In this document: positions 11,201 to 22,229 of the stretch, piece by piece
Layout: every line of letters starts with the position of its first letter
How positions within the stretch are numbered: position 1 is the first letter of the stretch
NCBI GenBank assembly: GCA_963921825.1
Contig: OY997588.1
Span: forward strand, 57,234,803 to 57,298,802
From: Erodium maritimum
Taxonomy: Eukaryota > Streptophyta > Magnoliopsida > Geraniales > Geraniaceae
Direction of reading: 5' to 3'
DNA: 64,000 bases
Notes under the pieces: model-generated
What the model saw: only the letters and a program-made list of their open reading frames with translations
Told to the model about the DNA's origin: nothing
Database searches by the model: none
Position numbers and translations under genes: made by a program

Positions 11201-11497
11201 ACGTGTTTATTGTATCATTTATGGGCGTTATTCTTATTTGATACCGGGGCGTCGCACTCTTTTATTTCGTTGGGCTGTGCTGAGAGGTTGGGGCTGAGCT
11301 TAGAGCCGTTGAGTCTACCCATGTGCCTGGACACCTCAGTTGGGGGTGGAGTGTCGTTGACTAGGGTCTGTCGTGCCTGCGAGATCACAGTCGCAGACTA
11401 TCTTTGCCCTGGTGATCTTCTCGTACTGGGAATGACGACCTTTGATGTGATCTTGGGAATGGATTGGTTGTCGAGGTACCGAGCCAATATCGATTAA
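11201..11497 (+). pseudogene. Gypsy-1 protease
   Basis: The aspartic protease keeps its active site LFDTGASHSFIS at about 11232-11270 and the closing segment VILGMDWLSRY. It is in frame with the downstream part of Gag, as usual for plant chromoviruses with one polyprotein. A TAA at 11495-11497 just after RANID separates it from RT. Confidence 0.88.
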
Positions 11498-13000
11498 TAC
11501 AGGCGACGAGTGACAATGTCAGTGGGCAGTACGAAGGTGACGTGTGTTCTGGGTAGTAAGAGTGGGGTCCTCCTGTCGGCGTTGTCCGCTGAGGAGGAAG
11601 TATCGGCTGTGCAGAGCCGAGAGTTACCGAGAGTGGTATGCGAGTTCCCCGAGGTCTTTCCTGAGGAGTTGAGTGGGTTGCCACCAGTTCATGAGGTGGA
11701 GTTCGGGATTGATCTAGTGCCGGGAACGGCGCCAATATCGATGGCGCCTTACAGATTTGCGCCGGCAGAGTTGACTGAGCTGAAGCGTCAGCTAGAGGAG
11801 CTTCAGCAGAAGGGGTTTATCCGTCCGAGTGTATCGCCGTGGGGAGCACCAGCACTCTTCGTGAAGAAGAAGAGTGGAGAGCTACGAATGTGTATAGATT
11901 ACCGGAAGCTGAACCAGGTTACGGTGAAGAACCAATACCCGATGCCGAGGATCGATGACTTGTTCGACCAGTTGAGAGGGTCGACCTGCTTCTCGAAGAT
12001 CGATCTGCGATCCGGTTATTATCAGTTGCGAGTCCGTGAGGGGGACGTTGCAAAGACTGCATTCCGGACACGCTATGGGCACTACGAGTTCCTGGTGATG
12101 CCATTCGGACTGACGAACGCACCTGCAACGTTCATGGACCTTATGAACAACATCTTCCGGCCGTACTTAGATCAGTTTGTGGTGGTGTTCGTGGACAACA
12201 TCCTGATCTACTCGTAGAACGAGGCGGCACATAACTCACATCTGAGGGCTGTTCTGACACTACTGCGCGAGCATCAGCTATATGCCAACCTGGAGAAGTG
12301 CGAGTTCTGGCTCGCTAAGGTGAAATTCCTCGGTCACATCATGTCCCGTGACGGTATCCTGGTCGATCCGTCGAAGATCGACGCGGTCTCGAAGTGGGCA
12401 CGGCCCACGAGTGTCTTCGAGATCCGTAGCTTTCTGGGGTTGGCAGGCTACTATCGGCGATTTGTCCAGGACTTTGCGCGACTAGCCGTGCCGATGACTC
12501 TGTTGACGCGCAAGGGAGTCGGGTTTGTATGGACAGAGGAATGTGAGCGTGCATTCGCGGAGTTGAAGACTCGGTTGACTACCGCTCCAGTGTTAGTAGT
12601 GCCCGAGCGAGGGATCGGTTATGATGTCTACTGTGATGCGTCCGGAGAGGGACTGAGCTGCGTACTGATGCAGTTGGGCAGAGTTGTGGCTTATGGCTCC
12701 AGGCAGTTGAAGACGCACGAGCGAACCTATCCTACCCACGACTTGGAGCTAGCATCAGTCGTGTTTGCGGTAAAGGGCTGGCGATATTATCTGTATGGCG
12801 AGGGGTTTCAGGTGTTCTCGGATCACAAGAGCCTCAAGTACATATTTTCCCAGCGAGACCTGAACATGCGCCAGCGGCGGTGGATGGAGCTACTCGAGGA
12901 GTACGACTTCGAGCTACACTACCATCCGGGCAAGGCGAACGTGGTCGCCGACGCCTTGAGTAGGAAGTCGGTTCCGAGCCTCGCCAGCATATCAGTCCGA
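11498..13000 (+). pseudogene. Gypsy-1 reverse transcriptase and RNase H
   Basis: RT motifs are clear: [48 protein letters not shown] and [12 protein letters not shown]. The catalytic box reads [10 protein letters not shown] at 12188-12214, so the second Asp of the xxDD pair is Asn. Gypsy-2 has FVDD. A TAG at 12215-12217 immediately follows. The frame resumes unchanged with the thumb ([25 protein letters not shown]) and RNase H ([35 protein letters not shown]). This polypeptide would be catalytically dead even if the stops were read through. Confidence 0.92.
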
Positions 13001-14634
13001 GAGTGTGACATGATGGGGGAGTTGAGCACGTTCGGGCTTGAGCTAGAGGAGATTACTGGCGGCATGGCCATGTGCTCATTGGTGGCTCAGCCCTCACTGC
13101 TTGCCCAAGTGTTGGAGGCGCAGTCGGAGGATGTCGAGGCGTCAGAGATCCGAGAGAGAGTCGTCAGGGGTGACGAGGTGGTAGGCTGGGAGGATATTGC
13201 TGATTGGGGGTTACGGTACCGTGGGGGGCTGTTCGTGCCGGTTAACTATAGAGACGACGTGTTGCGAGAGGCACATCATTCGCGTCTTAAAGTGCACCCG
13301 GGGGGCACCAAGATGTACCGTGACCTCAGACGGCATTTCTGGTGGCGCGGGATGCGGAGAGCAATCGCAGAGTTTGTGTCGAGATGTCTCGTCTGTCAGC
13401 AGGTGAAAGCCGAGCATCAGCGTCCCGCAGGATTGTTGCAGCCACTACCGATTGCTCAGTGGAAGTGGGAGCACTTTACGATGGACTTCGTGTGTGGACT
13501 ACCGAGATCGCCGAAGGGAAACGACGCCGTATGGGTGGTAGTCGACCGGTTGACCAAGTCGGCCCATTTCCTGGCTATGAGGATGACTGACCCGGTCGAC
13601 AAGTTGAGCGGCTTGTATATTCAGGAGGTAGTGCGGCTCCATGGGGTCCCAGTGTCGATAATGTCTGAAAGGGATCCCCGCTTCACGTCCAGATTTTGGC
13701 CGAGTCTACAGAAAGCGTTGGGGACCGAAGTTCTACTCAGTACCGCACATCATCCCCAGACAGACGGTCAGTCCGAGCGCACTATTCAGATCTTGGAGGA
13801 CATGCTGCGAGCTGTGTGCTGGATTTTAGGGGATCATGGGAGACCCACCTGCCGTTGGTCGAGTTCGCCTACAACAACAACTACCAGGCCAGTATTGGGA
13901 TGGCACCGTTCGAAGCGTTGTATGGGAGGCCGTGTCGATCGCCAGTGTGTTGGGCAAAGGTGGGGGACAAGAGTCTGCTGGGGCCAAATCTTGCCAGAGA
14001 GACGACAGAGAAGGTCGCGCTGATACGCGATCGGTTGAGGACCGCGCAGAGTCGGCAGAAGAGTTATGCCGACAAGCGACGTCGACCTCTTGAGTTTGCA
14101 GTTGGGGATCACGTGTTCCTGAAGGTGAGCCCTAGGAAGGGGCTGGTACGGTTCAGACGCAGCGGGGGCAAGTTGGCTCCGTGGTACATTAGCCCGTTCG
14201 AGATCTTGGGCAGAGTGGGAGCAGTGGACTATCATCTGGCGTTGCCACCACAACTTGGGAGAGTCCATAACGTCTTCCACGTGTCCCAGTTGCGGCAGTA
14301 CAACGCAGACCCCTCCCACGTCATTGAGTGGACAGATATCGAGGTGGATGACGATGTCTCCTATGAGGAGCAGCCGGTTCGGATCATGGACACACGGGAG
14401 CAGGTCCTGCGGGGAGGCAAGATTATCCGCTTGATACGAGTGCAGTGGAAGCATCACGGGGCTGAATCGACTTGGGAGCGCGAGGACGAGGTTCGCGCGA
14501 AGTATCCCGCCTTGTTCGTTTCCCGAGGTACGTCTGTTTTAAATTTCGTGGACGAAATTCCTTTAAAGGGGGTAGATTGTAAGAACCACTCCCGGTCAAC
14601 GACAGTCAAACCTGCGAAAAACAGAAAAGTTTAA
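13001..14634 (+). pseudogene. Gypsy-1 integrase with chromodomain
   Basis: The zinc-binding region is present (HHSRLKVHPGG to CLVCQQVK). The core has MDFVCGLP, then SERDPRF at about 13664, then QTDGQSERT. The family has SDRDPRF, so the second catalytic Asp is Glu here; Gypsy-2 keeps Asp. A one-base loss at about 13813 shifts the frame, which continues with VLDFRGSWETHLPLVEFAYN. The C-terminal part includes GKLAPWYISPFEIL and a chromodomain-like segment (YEEQPVRIMDTREQ, WKHHGAESTWE). Chromodomains of this type steer integration to heterochromatin. The frame runs past 14578 and ends inside the LTR at 14632-14634. Confidence 0.92.
14565..14577 (+). other. Gypsy-1 polypurine tract
   Basis: AAAGGGGGTAGAT ends directly at the 3' LTR start. 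Gypsy-2 has the matching reverse-complement sequence at 59240. Confidence 0.85.
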
Positions 14635-16299
14635 AATTTTTAAGACAGACACTTAATTTAACCTAAATTGACATCGAGGGTCATACCGGACTTAATTTGA
14701 TCCCGTTATCGACCAAAATGAGTTCCAGGGGACTCAGGGCAACTTTCTGATCAATTTGGGAATGGTTGACTTTTCGCTGGAAAAGACAACCAAGCGACGT
14801 TTTGGTCCATTCGAGGACCGTTTTGGATCCAAAAAGCTTAGATGTCTTCGCAGCGGTCTTAGTTGAGCCGTTTCCTTGTGGGCCGCCAAGTTTCGTAATT
14901 TCTTGGAAAAAAGTGCCCGTTCGGGGCCCGAAACGTCCGATTTTCGCGAATCTGATGGGAAAATATCTTCTAGATATTGTTCCAAAAAGGTGTGGGACCC
15001 ACCTTGCCACTTGTCAACCAAGTGGTGGTGTTAGGTTTTGGGGGGGAAAATGAGAGGTGAGGGGTACAAGGGGGGTTCGGCTAGCACTTAAACCAAAAGA
15101 AAAAAGAAAAGAAAAAGAAATAGAAAAGAGAAGCGAGAGTTTAGAGAGAGAAGGAGAAGGAGAAGAAGAGAGAAGGAGGAATGGTTAGGGTTTGGAGAAT
15201 ATCGAACCCTTGGATCGTCTCAAGGCAAGGAGCAATCGACTTCCCCTCGTCTTCCTCTTTGGTAAGACCTAAATCGATCGTCGTTTTGATTAATTTTGGA
15301 AGTTAGGGTTTTTGTAAAACTATTAGTTTAAGGTGGTTTTGATGTTGAGGGAGTGTTGGAGACGTTTTGGAGGTGTTTGGAGGTGAGTTTTAACGTTTTC
15401 CGGTGACCGGAAGCTCGGGAGGAGCTCCGACCACCGTGGGTGGTGGCTGGCCGGAGCTAGGACCAGCCACCACCGTGGTGGCGGGGCCCCAAATTGAACC
15501 CTAGGGCCCACGGACAAGGTGGGCCGGATGGGGCCCACGTGCTCGGGTGATCGGGTTTAGTGTTCGGGTGGTTTAAAACGTTCACCGGACCATTTATCCT
15601 TAACCGAATCGAAATTTGGAATTAAATTGGGAAAGTTGTAATTAACGGGTTTTAGAAACTTTAAACGTTAATTAATCGACTCGGAAGTCGGAATTCGATT
15701 CCCGTCAAGTTCATTGGGATCCTTGAATTATTCTAAGACCGTAGAAACGAAAACGGGAACTTTTGGAGCCCCGGAAGGCTATTTACAAAACCCGGGCAGA
15801 TTCGCCATGTCGTTCGAATCGGGCCTTTACGGGTCCTTTATAGACAATGTCGAGTAATTGGGAAGTTTGGGAGTGATCGACATTGTCGGGTTTACGTTTG
15901 GGCGTTAAGTTTATTGAATTTCGGTTTATTCATACTAGATTAAAAGTGCCTTAAATTTGTGTTCTCTTAGATCGTGTTGCGGACCGAGGCAAAGGGAAAC
16001 TAGGCGAGTGACTGCGATCGCGCCGAGGCTTAGTTGGGCACTTTTGGAGGACTTATACGAGGTAGGGAAAAGTAGCCGGATCTCGGCCCTGACTAGGGAA
16101 AGTTAACTGTAGAATTGCATGTGACACCGGGGTGTCGTGGGTTATTTAGGTTATCAAATATTAGAAAGGCATGATACGGGAACGTAGCAATGATTAGAAA
16201 AGCATGTGACACTTAGTAGTGTCGTAGGAGCAGTGAACTTAGCGAGATTAGAATTACTGGAGGCATATGACCATGCCCGGAGGTTGGTTGTTATTATTG

Positions 16300-16480
16300 T
16301 TGAGTTGGGTGGCCATGAGAGCCCGTGTTATTATTATTGGTATTTTGGGTGGCCGCGAGTGCCGTGGGGTTGTGAACCCGTACTTTACCGTTGGTGTCTT
16401 GGGTGGCCATGAGGGCCCGTAGGGTTGTTGAACCCGTGTTTTGTTGTTGGTGTCTCGGTGGCCTTGAGTGCCTGTGGAGT
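16300..16480 (+). repeat. LTR tandem repeat, about 57-bp unit, three diverged copies
   Basis: Units are built on GGTGGCCATGAGGGCCCGT. The same array, inverted and with more copies, occurs in the LTRs at 25395-25800, 27736-28120 and 57150-57530. Confidence 0.75.
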
Positions 16481-16507
16481 TTGGGACTGGTGTCGTTACT
16501 GTCTGTT

Positions 16508-16775
16508 GAACTTTGTTTGTGATTGTGATTGGTTACTTGATGATGGTGGAGGTTGTGTGGTGTAGCTTGTGATTGTGATTGGTTACTTGATGATGGTGGA
16601 GGTTGTGTGGTGTAGCTAGCCTCCCGACTGGGATCGGGAGAAGCGGAGAGGTTGGGGCTAGCTCCCCGACTGGGATCGGGGGAAGGACGCGCGGGTGTGG
16701 CTAACCACCCGACTAGGATCAGGTGAAGCGGAGAGGTTGTGGGTTAGCCTCCCGACTGGGATCGGGAGAAGTTGT
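16508..16775 (+). repeat. LTR direct repeats: 50-bp duplication then about 53-bp GATCGGGAG units
   Basis: A 50-bp stretch containing GATTGTGATTGGTTACTTG is duplicated head to tail (16516-16616). It is followed by four units carrying CCCGACTGGGATCGGG. Confidence 0.8.
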
Positions 16776-17399
16776 GCGACAGGTCGACCGCCTGACCTGA
16801 CTGGGATCGGTAAAGGGCGAGAGACAGAGATTGGGTTACTTGGTATGCGATCCTTTGTGATCTTGTTTGGTGTGCGATCCTTTGTGATCTTGGTATTACG
16901 TGGTTGTCAGTCGTGTCTTTGGAGGAGGTCGTCAATCGTTGTATGGGGTCTACATCACGTGTCCGAGTGTTGAGTCGGTTGAGGAAAGTATTGGTTGTGT
17001 GTGTGTCATTTGAGTCGTTGTTGGTGTCACCGGCTTTGTCTGCTAAGTATGCCATGGTCAGTCTGTTATCTGTGGTGGTGAGCGAACGCTCACCCCTAGC
17101 TGTTTTTCCTACAGGTACCGTTCGCAGGCTGGACTAGGTGAGCTTCTGAAACTTGAAGAGCTGGAAGCGGGTTTCTGGGTTATTTTGAGTCTAGTGACGT
17201 GTACCTCGTTTTTGTCCAATTGTTGGGACTTATTTTTGAGATGTAAATATTTTTTTGTTGAACAAATGGTGATTTTAAAGTGAATTATAAAAAGGGTCTC
17301 AAAATGGTTTATTGTTTCAAAACGTTCGCGTCCCGAGTTCGGTTTATTGAAATTGGGGCGTGACAGTGATTTTCGTGGAATCCGAGCTGGGGAAGAAGG

Positions 17400-17640
17400 G
17401 GGAAGGCTCTGGTCAGGTTTGGCACGGAACGTGACCCGGACTGGGCCAGGTGCCGACACGGCAGGCCGCACGGAACGGGCCAGGTACCGGCACGGTGTGC
17501 GGCGGAACGGGCGTGAGTCCGGCACGGAACCTCACACGGTCCGTGTCAGACTCCGGGCCGGTGCGTCGCACGGTCCGTGCTGGTTACCGGGCCGATCTGT
17601 GATACGGTCCGTGCCAGGTTCCGGCACGGCCTGTGACACG
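17400..17640 (+). repeat. GC-rich imperfect repeats (CCGGCACGG type)
   Basis: Units such as GGTACCGGCACGGTGTGCGG recur at irregular 25-40-base spacing. They resemble the array at 701-987 in a different element family. Confidence 0.6.
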
Positions 17641-18467
17641 GTTCGGACCGCATTTCAGATCAGATTTCCAGAACCAAAACCCTTCCTTTTGAGTCCATTT
17701 CGATTCCTAGATCATTTCTCTGACCTTGTTTATGGTATTTGAGGACCGTCCTATATTTTGGATTGAGGGGCACTCCGTTGGGTTACTAATTTTGGTATTA
17801 TTGTAGTCCAAGATCGTAAGACCGAGCTCGAAAGGAGGGAAGGCCTTGGAACCGAGCTAGAGGGACGAAGACCACTCCGGAACCCGTGTGAAGAACGGAG
17901 GAGAGGCTAACGAACTTTACAACAGGGTATTATTAGAGGAAGACCTCAAGGTAGGGAAAGTGTCAAATTTAAATAACGCTTAGTATGCCTATTAGGTTAA
18001 TAAAATTGGAAAGGTCCTAGAATTGCATATAGGATGCGAATAACTAAAATAAATGTCTTTCAATTACTAATAACCGGACGTGTCTAGCAAGCATACTTTG
18101 GATGTGAATCACTAGTGTAACTTGCTTTCAATACTTGGGATTTGATTTACTGGTAGAGAGGCCGTGATGCGCCCTCAGATTAGTTGTGTTGGCTTTACAT
18201 GCTTTGTTTGCTAGTCATTAAGATAAACAAGAGTCTAATGAAACTAGATTGAATGCATGCTTGAATGCTTGAATGATCAAAGGCATGCTTGAATGATTGA
18301 ATGGTTGGATGAATGATTGAGTGTAATTGGTTGTGCTAAAGGATATGATCGGGTGAGTGATAGACCGATGGAGTGCGGATGGTAAGTATGATGGTAAGTG
18401 TAATTGTGGGTATGAATCCCGTGTGGTGTGTATTGATGAACGTGTGTATTCCTAAGTTTGGGTATTG

Positions 18468-18601
18468 AGCCTGCGGGCAATGGTTATGGACCCTGCGGGG
18501 CATTGGTTATTGAGCCTGCGGGCAATGGTTATGGACCCTGCAGGGCATTGATTATTGGACCCTGCGGGGCATTGGTTACTGGACCCTGCGGGGCAATTAG
18601 A
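18468..18601 (+). repeat. Tandem repeat, 22-24-bp unit, six copies
   Basis: The unit alternates GAGCCTGCGGGCAATGGTTA and GACCCTGCGGGGCATTGGTT. It lies within the Gypsy-3 LTR. Confidence 0.88.
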
Positions 18602-19389
18602 TGGCTTACCATGCGGTGATTGATTACTTGTTGTTTCACCCGAGTGTATGCATCCTGTGGGAGCAATACCTTGGTTCCCTATGACATATGGCCCTTTGGA
18701 GACGTTTCCGAGAATCCCGACGATAAGCGCCCTCAGGGGTTGTTACCGGTGTTTTCGACGTTATGCGTCTCCTCTGGACCGAGGGAAAATCCGACATGAC
18801 ACTACGAGTATTGTGGATCGGAGGGTGGTGACTTCATGTGCCACGACATTAATTGGACGCCTGTTTTCCAATGTCTCTTTAAAGAAATTTATTGTTTCCC
18901 TTATTTTCTTATGATTATTGTTGACTCTATGAAAGTGTTGAACACTCGGTTTGTCTCCGTATTTCATCACCTGTTGGCTTCTCGTCTTATTAAGATTTGA
19001 ATAAACTTGTGAACTCCTATCTATTAAACTGAAAGGTCGCCTTGGTTATGCATTTTCCCTACTGAGCGTAAGCTCACCCCTATCTGTTTATGACTTTTTT
19101 ACAGGTTTGCGTGATGAGTAGTGGACTCGAGGCTCGGGAGCTTCCATGGTCCGGGTGCTTGTCTCTAGAGGCGTTGGTCATATTTTTGGTCATGAACCTT
19201 TATTAAGGAATTTATTACGAGTTTTATAAACCTTTTGTTAAAGGATTTATTATATGATTTTGATTTTGGATATTCTGGATTGTAGTAAAGTTGGAGGTTT
19301 TATTTGACCTTATGGTCTTTTATTGTTATAACTGCGTCTTCCTTAAGTCACGTCTCGAGTCCGGTCAAAACCGGATTTGGGGCGTGACA

Positions 19390-20062
19390 TAGCAACAAGT
19401 TAGGGTTTCAAAGGTTGAGAGAAGAAAGATGTGAAGAGTTTGAGAGAATAGGGAGGTGAGAAAGTAAGGTCGGAAAGGTAAAGTGAGTGAGTTGAAGAGT
19501 TTGAGAGAAGCATAAAGGTTAACATGTTTCAGCGGGGTAGTTTGGTCATTTCCACTACAAAAATAATGAATTCGTTAGTTTGGACGGTCATTGATAGGTT
19601 CTATAACTTTTTTGACCTATTAAGTAAGGAATTGTCTTAAAAGGTCAACCACGGTTAGGAAGTGATAACTGAAGGTCAAAGTTGGTTGAGAAACGACGTT
19701 TTCCCAAATATATATATATATAGGTCAAATCTAATAAAAATCCTTCTTATCCTAAAAACTGTGAAAACCAATCCTAGTCACACACATCTGAGATCCAACA
19801 TTCACCATGATGTCACATCATCACTCCAATCCTACCCAAAAGACACGCCACTTTCATCCTTTCTCACACAAGCAAGGATATAATAGTAATAACATGATCC
19901 ATGTGGACAATTGTCTATTTTTTTCTTGACCAATTCACTAATTTAATAATTCGTGATTCGTTTGAACTCTGATAAGCTTCAAACTTGCGCCAACATTTTT
20001 CTTTTTCCAAGGGATATCTATCAAGTAGCATATTGGATATATTTTTAAGCACAAAAATAAAA
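19390..20062 (+). other. Unassigned spacer with a CACTA-like terminus
   Basis: No gene is visible. CACTACAAAAATAATG at 19553-19568 resembles an En/Spm (CACTA) terminus, and GGTCAA-type motifs recur over the next 130 bases. No matching inverted end was found before the Copia-1-family LTR fragment, so this is at best a truncated CACTA end. A short TA run lies at about 19710-19721. Confidence 0.35.
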
Positions 20063-21203
20063 AGTTCTCGACCGCTAGATCGAGAGTGATTGAAAGAATA
20101 TTATGACCATGCACATGATACTGGGTATCATATATTCAGTCATCTCACATATCAAGGAACAGTGATTTGGAATAATAAGGATGAAGACTCTATGTCTTAT
20201 CTCAATCAGGATATCAGTGATAAAAGGATAGTTACATAGACGACGAAAAGGTTAGAGTCGATAAGGTCGATTCATTATGCAGTGTTAGGCAATACTTAAG
20301 TCTCGTTAGTTGCCACTTATATAAGATCAAGTAAAATGAGATTTTATATTGATCTATTGACATGCATAAACCTAAGGGTCACACCGGAGGATGAAACTCA
20401 TTAACACATTTACGGAGAATGGCCAAAAGGGGAGTTGTCTCGGGACATGACCAAAACTGGGTTTTGGGTCATGTGCCCGTAAGTATTTAGGATATTACGG
20501 ATAAAGAGAAGGCTTGGATTCTTGTGATTGATCGAGTCAGATAATGTTGGACATATCCGGTTTAGAAGGCGTGGAAGCAATGAGCGCGTCACGGGGCCTC
20601 GTCGGGAATGGGTCACGTGTCATCTCCCACGAGGCCCATGGGCGGCCCATGCCACCAAAATCCCATTGAACTAATTAATGAAGCCTAAATTAATTGAGTT
20701 CTAATTAAGCAAGAATGGATTAAGGTGTTGGGGATTCACCATCAACTCCAATCATTCTACACAATGCTTACCACCATACTTGTCTTATTTACACCATGCT
20801 TTACACCATTATTGTCCTATTTACTATTATTCTATTATGTTGATGGGAGAAGATGACTTAAGAGTCATCCTTTCAACAAAAATAGATACCATACACAAAA
20901 GGAAGAGCAAGAACAACTAACTCTCTCCCCAATTTCTTCCAACACTCTATTTTCTTCCATTTTTTGTGTTCTTGAGTCCTCATAAGAAGAACTACGTGGC
21001 TTTGATTTCCATGTGGATACATAGGCGTCTTGGAGACTCAAGCCCGATCATTCCTTACTCGGTGTTCTTGAACAAATGGGTAAGGAATACCCGTGCAGAA
21101 TTTTGTCTTGTGTTTCTAACTTTGTTAGTTGTTTCATGACTTGCATGGTCTCAACTTATTTTCCGCTGTGATTGTATGTTCATACTCTCCACCTAGACCC
21201 AAA
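20063..21203 (+). repeat. Copia-1 family LTR fragment, diverged, 5'-truncated
   Basis: From TTCTCGACCGCTAGATCGAGAG onward the sequence follows the Copia-1 LTR (compare 1743-2873) with many substitutions and small indels. It includes the GGTCACACCGGAGGATGAAA and GAACTACGTGGCTTTGATT phrases, and ends near GACCCAAAA instead of GACCCAACA. It sits at the edge of the Copia-3 5' LTR remnant. Confidence 0.85.
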
Positions 21204-21269
21204 ATTTTTATTGTCCAGTGATACTGTAAGTTTTCAGCCATCATATTATAACACCAAGACAAACTTTCG
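21204..21269 (+). repeat. Copia-3 5' LTR, 3' tail only
   Basis: It matches the end of the 3' LTR at about 46346-46410 and is truncated on the left by the Copia-1-family LTR fragment. Confidence 0.75.
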
Positions 21270-21348
21270 TTATCAGCACGAACTGCTCGTCTGTTCAGGT
21301 ATCAGCACGTTATCAGCACGAACTGCTCGTCTGTTCAGGTATTAAAGT
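21269..21348 (+). repeat. Tandem duplication (40-bp period) at the Copia-3 primer site region
   Basis: CGTTATCAGCACGAACTGCT is repeated head to tail with a 40-base period, directly after the LTR tail, where the primer binding site should be. Confidence 0.85.
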
Positions 21349-21615
21349 TTAATATGAACAAATTTAATTTCTTCGATATTATATATTAACAATACTCGTA
21401 AAATATATTTACACTCGTTGCATACTTATTTGTATATGCTATTTATACCCCATAAGTATGTTATGTGATCACAAATAATATTTTGGATATTTCACACTAG
21501 AAAACGTGGCGGTATCGAAATTTTGGTTGTATATTAAATTTGGTTTATTTTACTAATTTTATTTTGTGAAGCAACCTTATATCAAACTTGAGACCATAAG
21601 TTCCAAATAAAAAAT

Positions 21616-21834
21616 CATAGGCCGATGCTTGATATGTGCCTTAATGGCCTAATAAAAAATCGCAGGCCGAAGCTTGATATGGGCCTTAATGGCCATACGA
21701 AAAACACATCCCGAAGCTTGATATGTGCCTTAATATCCAAATGAAAAATTGCATACCGAAGCTTGAAACATGCTGTAACGGCCACATGAAAAATCGAATA
21801 TCGAAACCTGATACATGATTTTACGACCATATGA
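21616..21834 (+). repeat. Tandem repeat, about 45-bp unit, five copies
   Basis: Units contain CCGAAGCTTGATATGGGCC and diverge progressively. They are part of the Copia-3 leader. The last unit is cut by Copia-2 at the TATGA target site, and related GCCTGAAGCTTGATACTT phrases resume at 35225-35330. Confidence 0.85.
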
Positions 21835-22214
21835 TGAAGGATCGAAAAACATCATATGTTCGCAGCAGAATAAAAGGATTCGATCAAAAAACGATCTATT
21901 TGCATTAGAATCAATGATAAAATTAAAAGACTTACTTACTTGATATGTAGAATAAATCCAATATAGCTCTGAAAGTACGATGCCTCTAGTGTATCCACAC
22001 CGAGCAACCTTTGATGCTCTCAACAAATTGAGATGGCTATGAAGGAAGAACGATTCTTCCTTTTGTGTTTTGGGAGAGTAGAGAAAAAGGAGGCAAGAGA
22101 AAAATAAGATTAATTATTCTCTTAACCCTAATCTCTAATCTTATATACTGATCATTATTGGGTGCAAGACTCAATTGGGGTTAAACCCGATTGGGCCTAG
22201 GGCATAACCCAACA
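21835..22214 (-). repeat. Copia-2 3' LTR
   Basis: This is a 380-bp copy of 34780-35159 with a handful of substitutions, such as GGGGTTAAACC here against GGGCTTAAACC there. Confidence 0.93.
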
Positions 22215-22229
22215 ATCTCCCACTTGACC
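22215..22229 (-). other. Copia-2 polypurine tract
   Basis: Read on the minus strand this is GGTCAAGTGGGAGAT, directly upstream of the 3' LTR. Confidence 0.8.

Larger units (their letters stand above)
1..17365 (+). mobile_element. Gypsy-1: Tekay-like chromovirus (Ty3/gypsy), left end cut by window
   Basis: Positions 1-149 repeat 17183-17331 inside the right-hand LTR, so they are the tail of the 5' LTR. The order between the LTRs is leader, gag with two zinc knuckles, protease, RT, RNase H, integrase, chromodomain, polypurine tract and 3' LTR, which is the chromovirus order. The C-terminal chromodomain and the long LTR ending GGGGCGTGACA suggest the Tekay/Del clade; the clade call is inference. 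The leader is interrupted by Copia-1. Coding capacity is destroyed by at least two frameshifts and two in-frame stops. The 3' LTR is followed by GTGAT, but the matching left target-site copy lies outside the window. Confidence 0.9.
14578..17365 (+). repeat. Gypsy-1 3' LTR (2,788 bp)
   Basis: It begins TGTAAGAACCACTCCCGGTC and ends GGGGCGTGACA. The same family, inverted, gives the LTRs at 23667-29913, 24417-27612 and 55489-59239. Common internal landmarks are a purine-rich block (about 15105-15180), tandem arrays (about 16290-16890) and a segment beginning GTGAGCGAACGCTCACC near 17080. No protein gene is supported. Confidence 0.93.
17366..19389 (+). repeat. Gypsy-3: partial LTR of another chromovirus family
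   Basis: The stretch ends CGGATTTGGGGCGTGACA, the same terminal signature as the Gypsy-1 LTR but with a different body. It includes AGCGTAAGCTCACCCC near 19065, a landmark shared by Tekay-type LTRs. Its left end abuts the Gypsy-1 3' LTR directly, so Gypsy-1 probably inserted into this LTR and the remainder lies left of the window. No coding sequence is supported. Confidence 0.65.

Noticed and set aside
16300-18620. Possible CRISPR-like arrays in regular repeats
   Set aside because: Repeats are contiguous tandem units without unique spacers, in plant LTRs; this is eukaryotic satellite-like structure.
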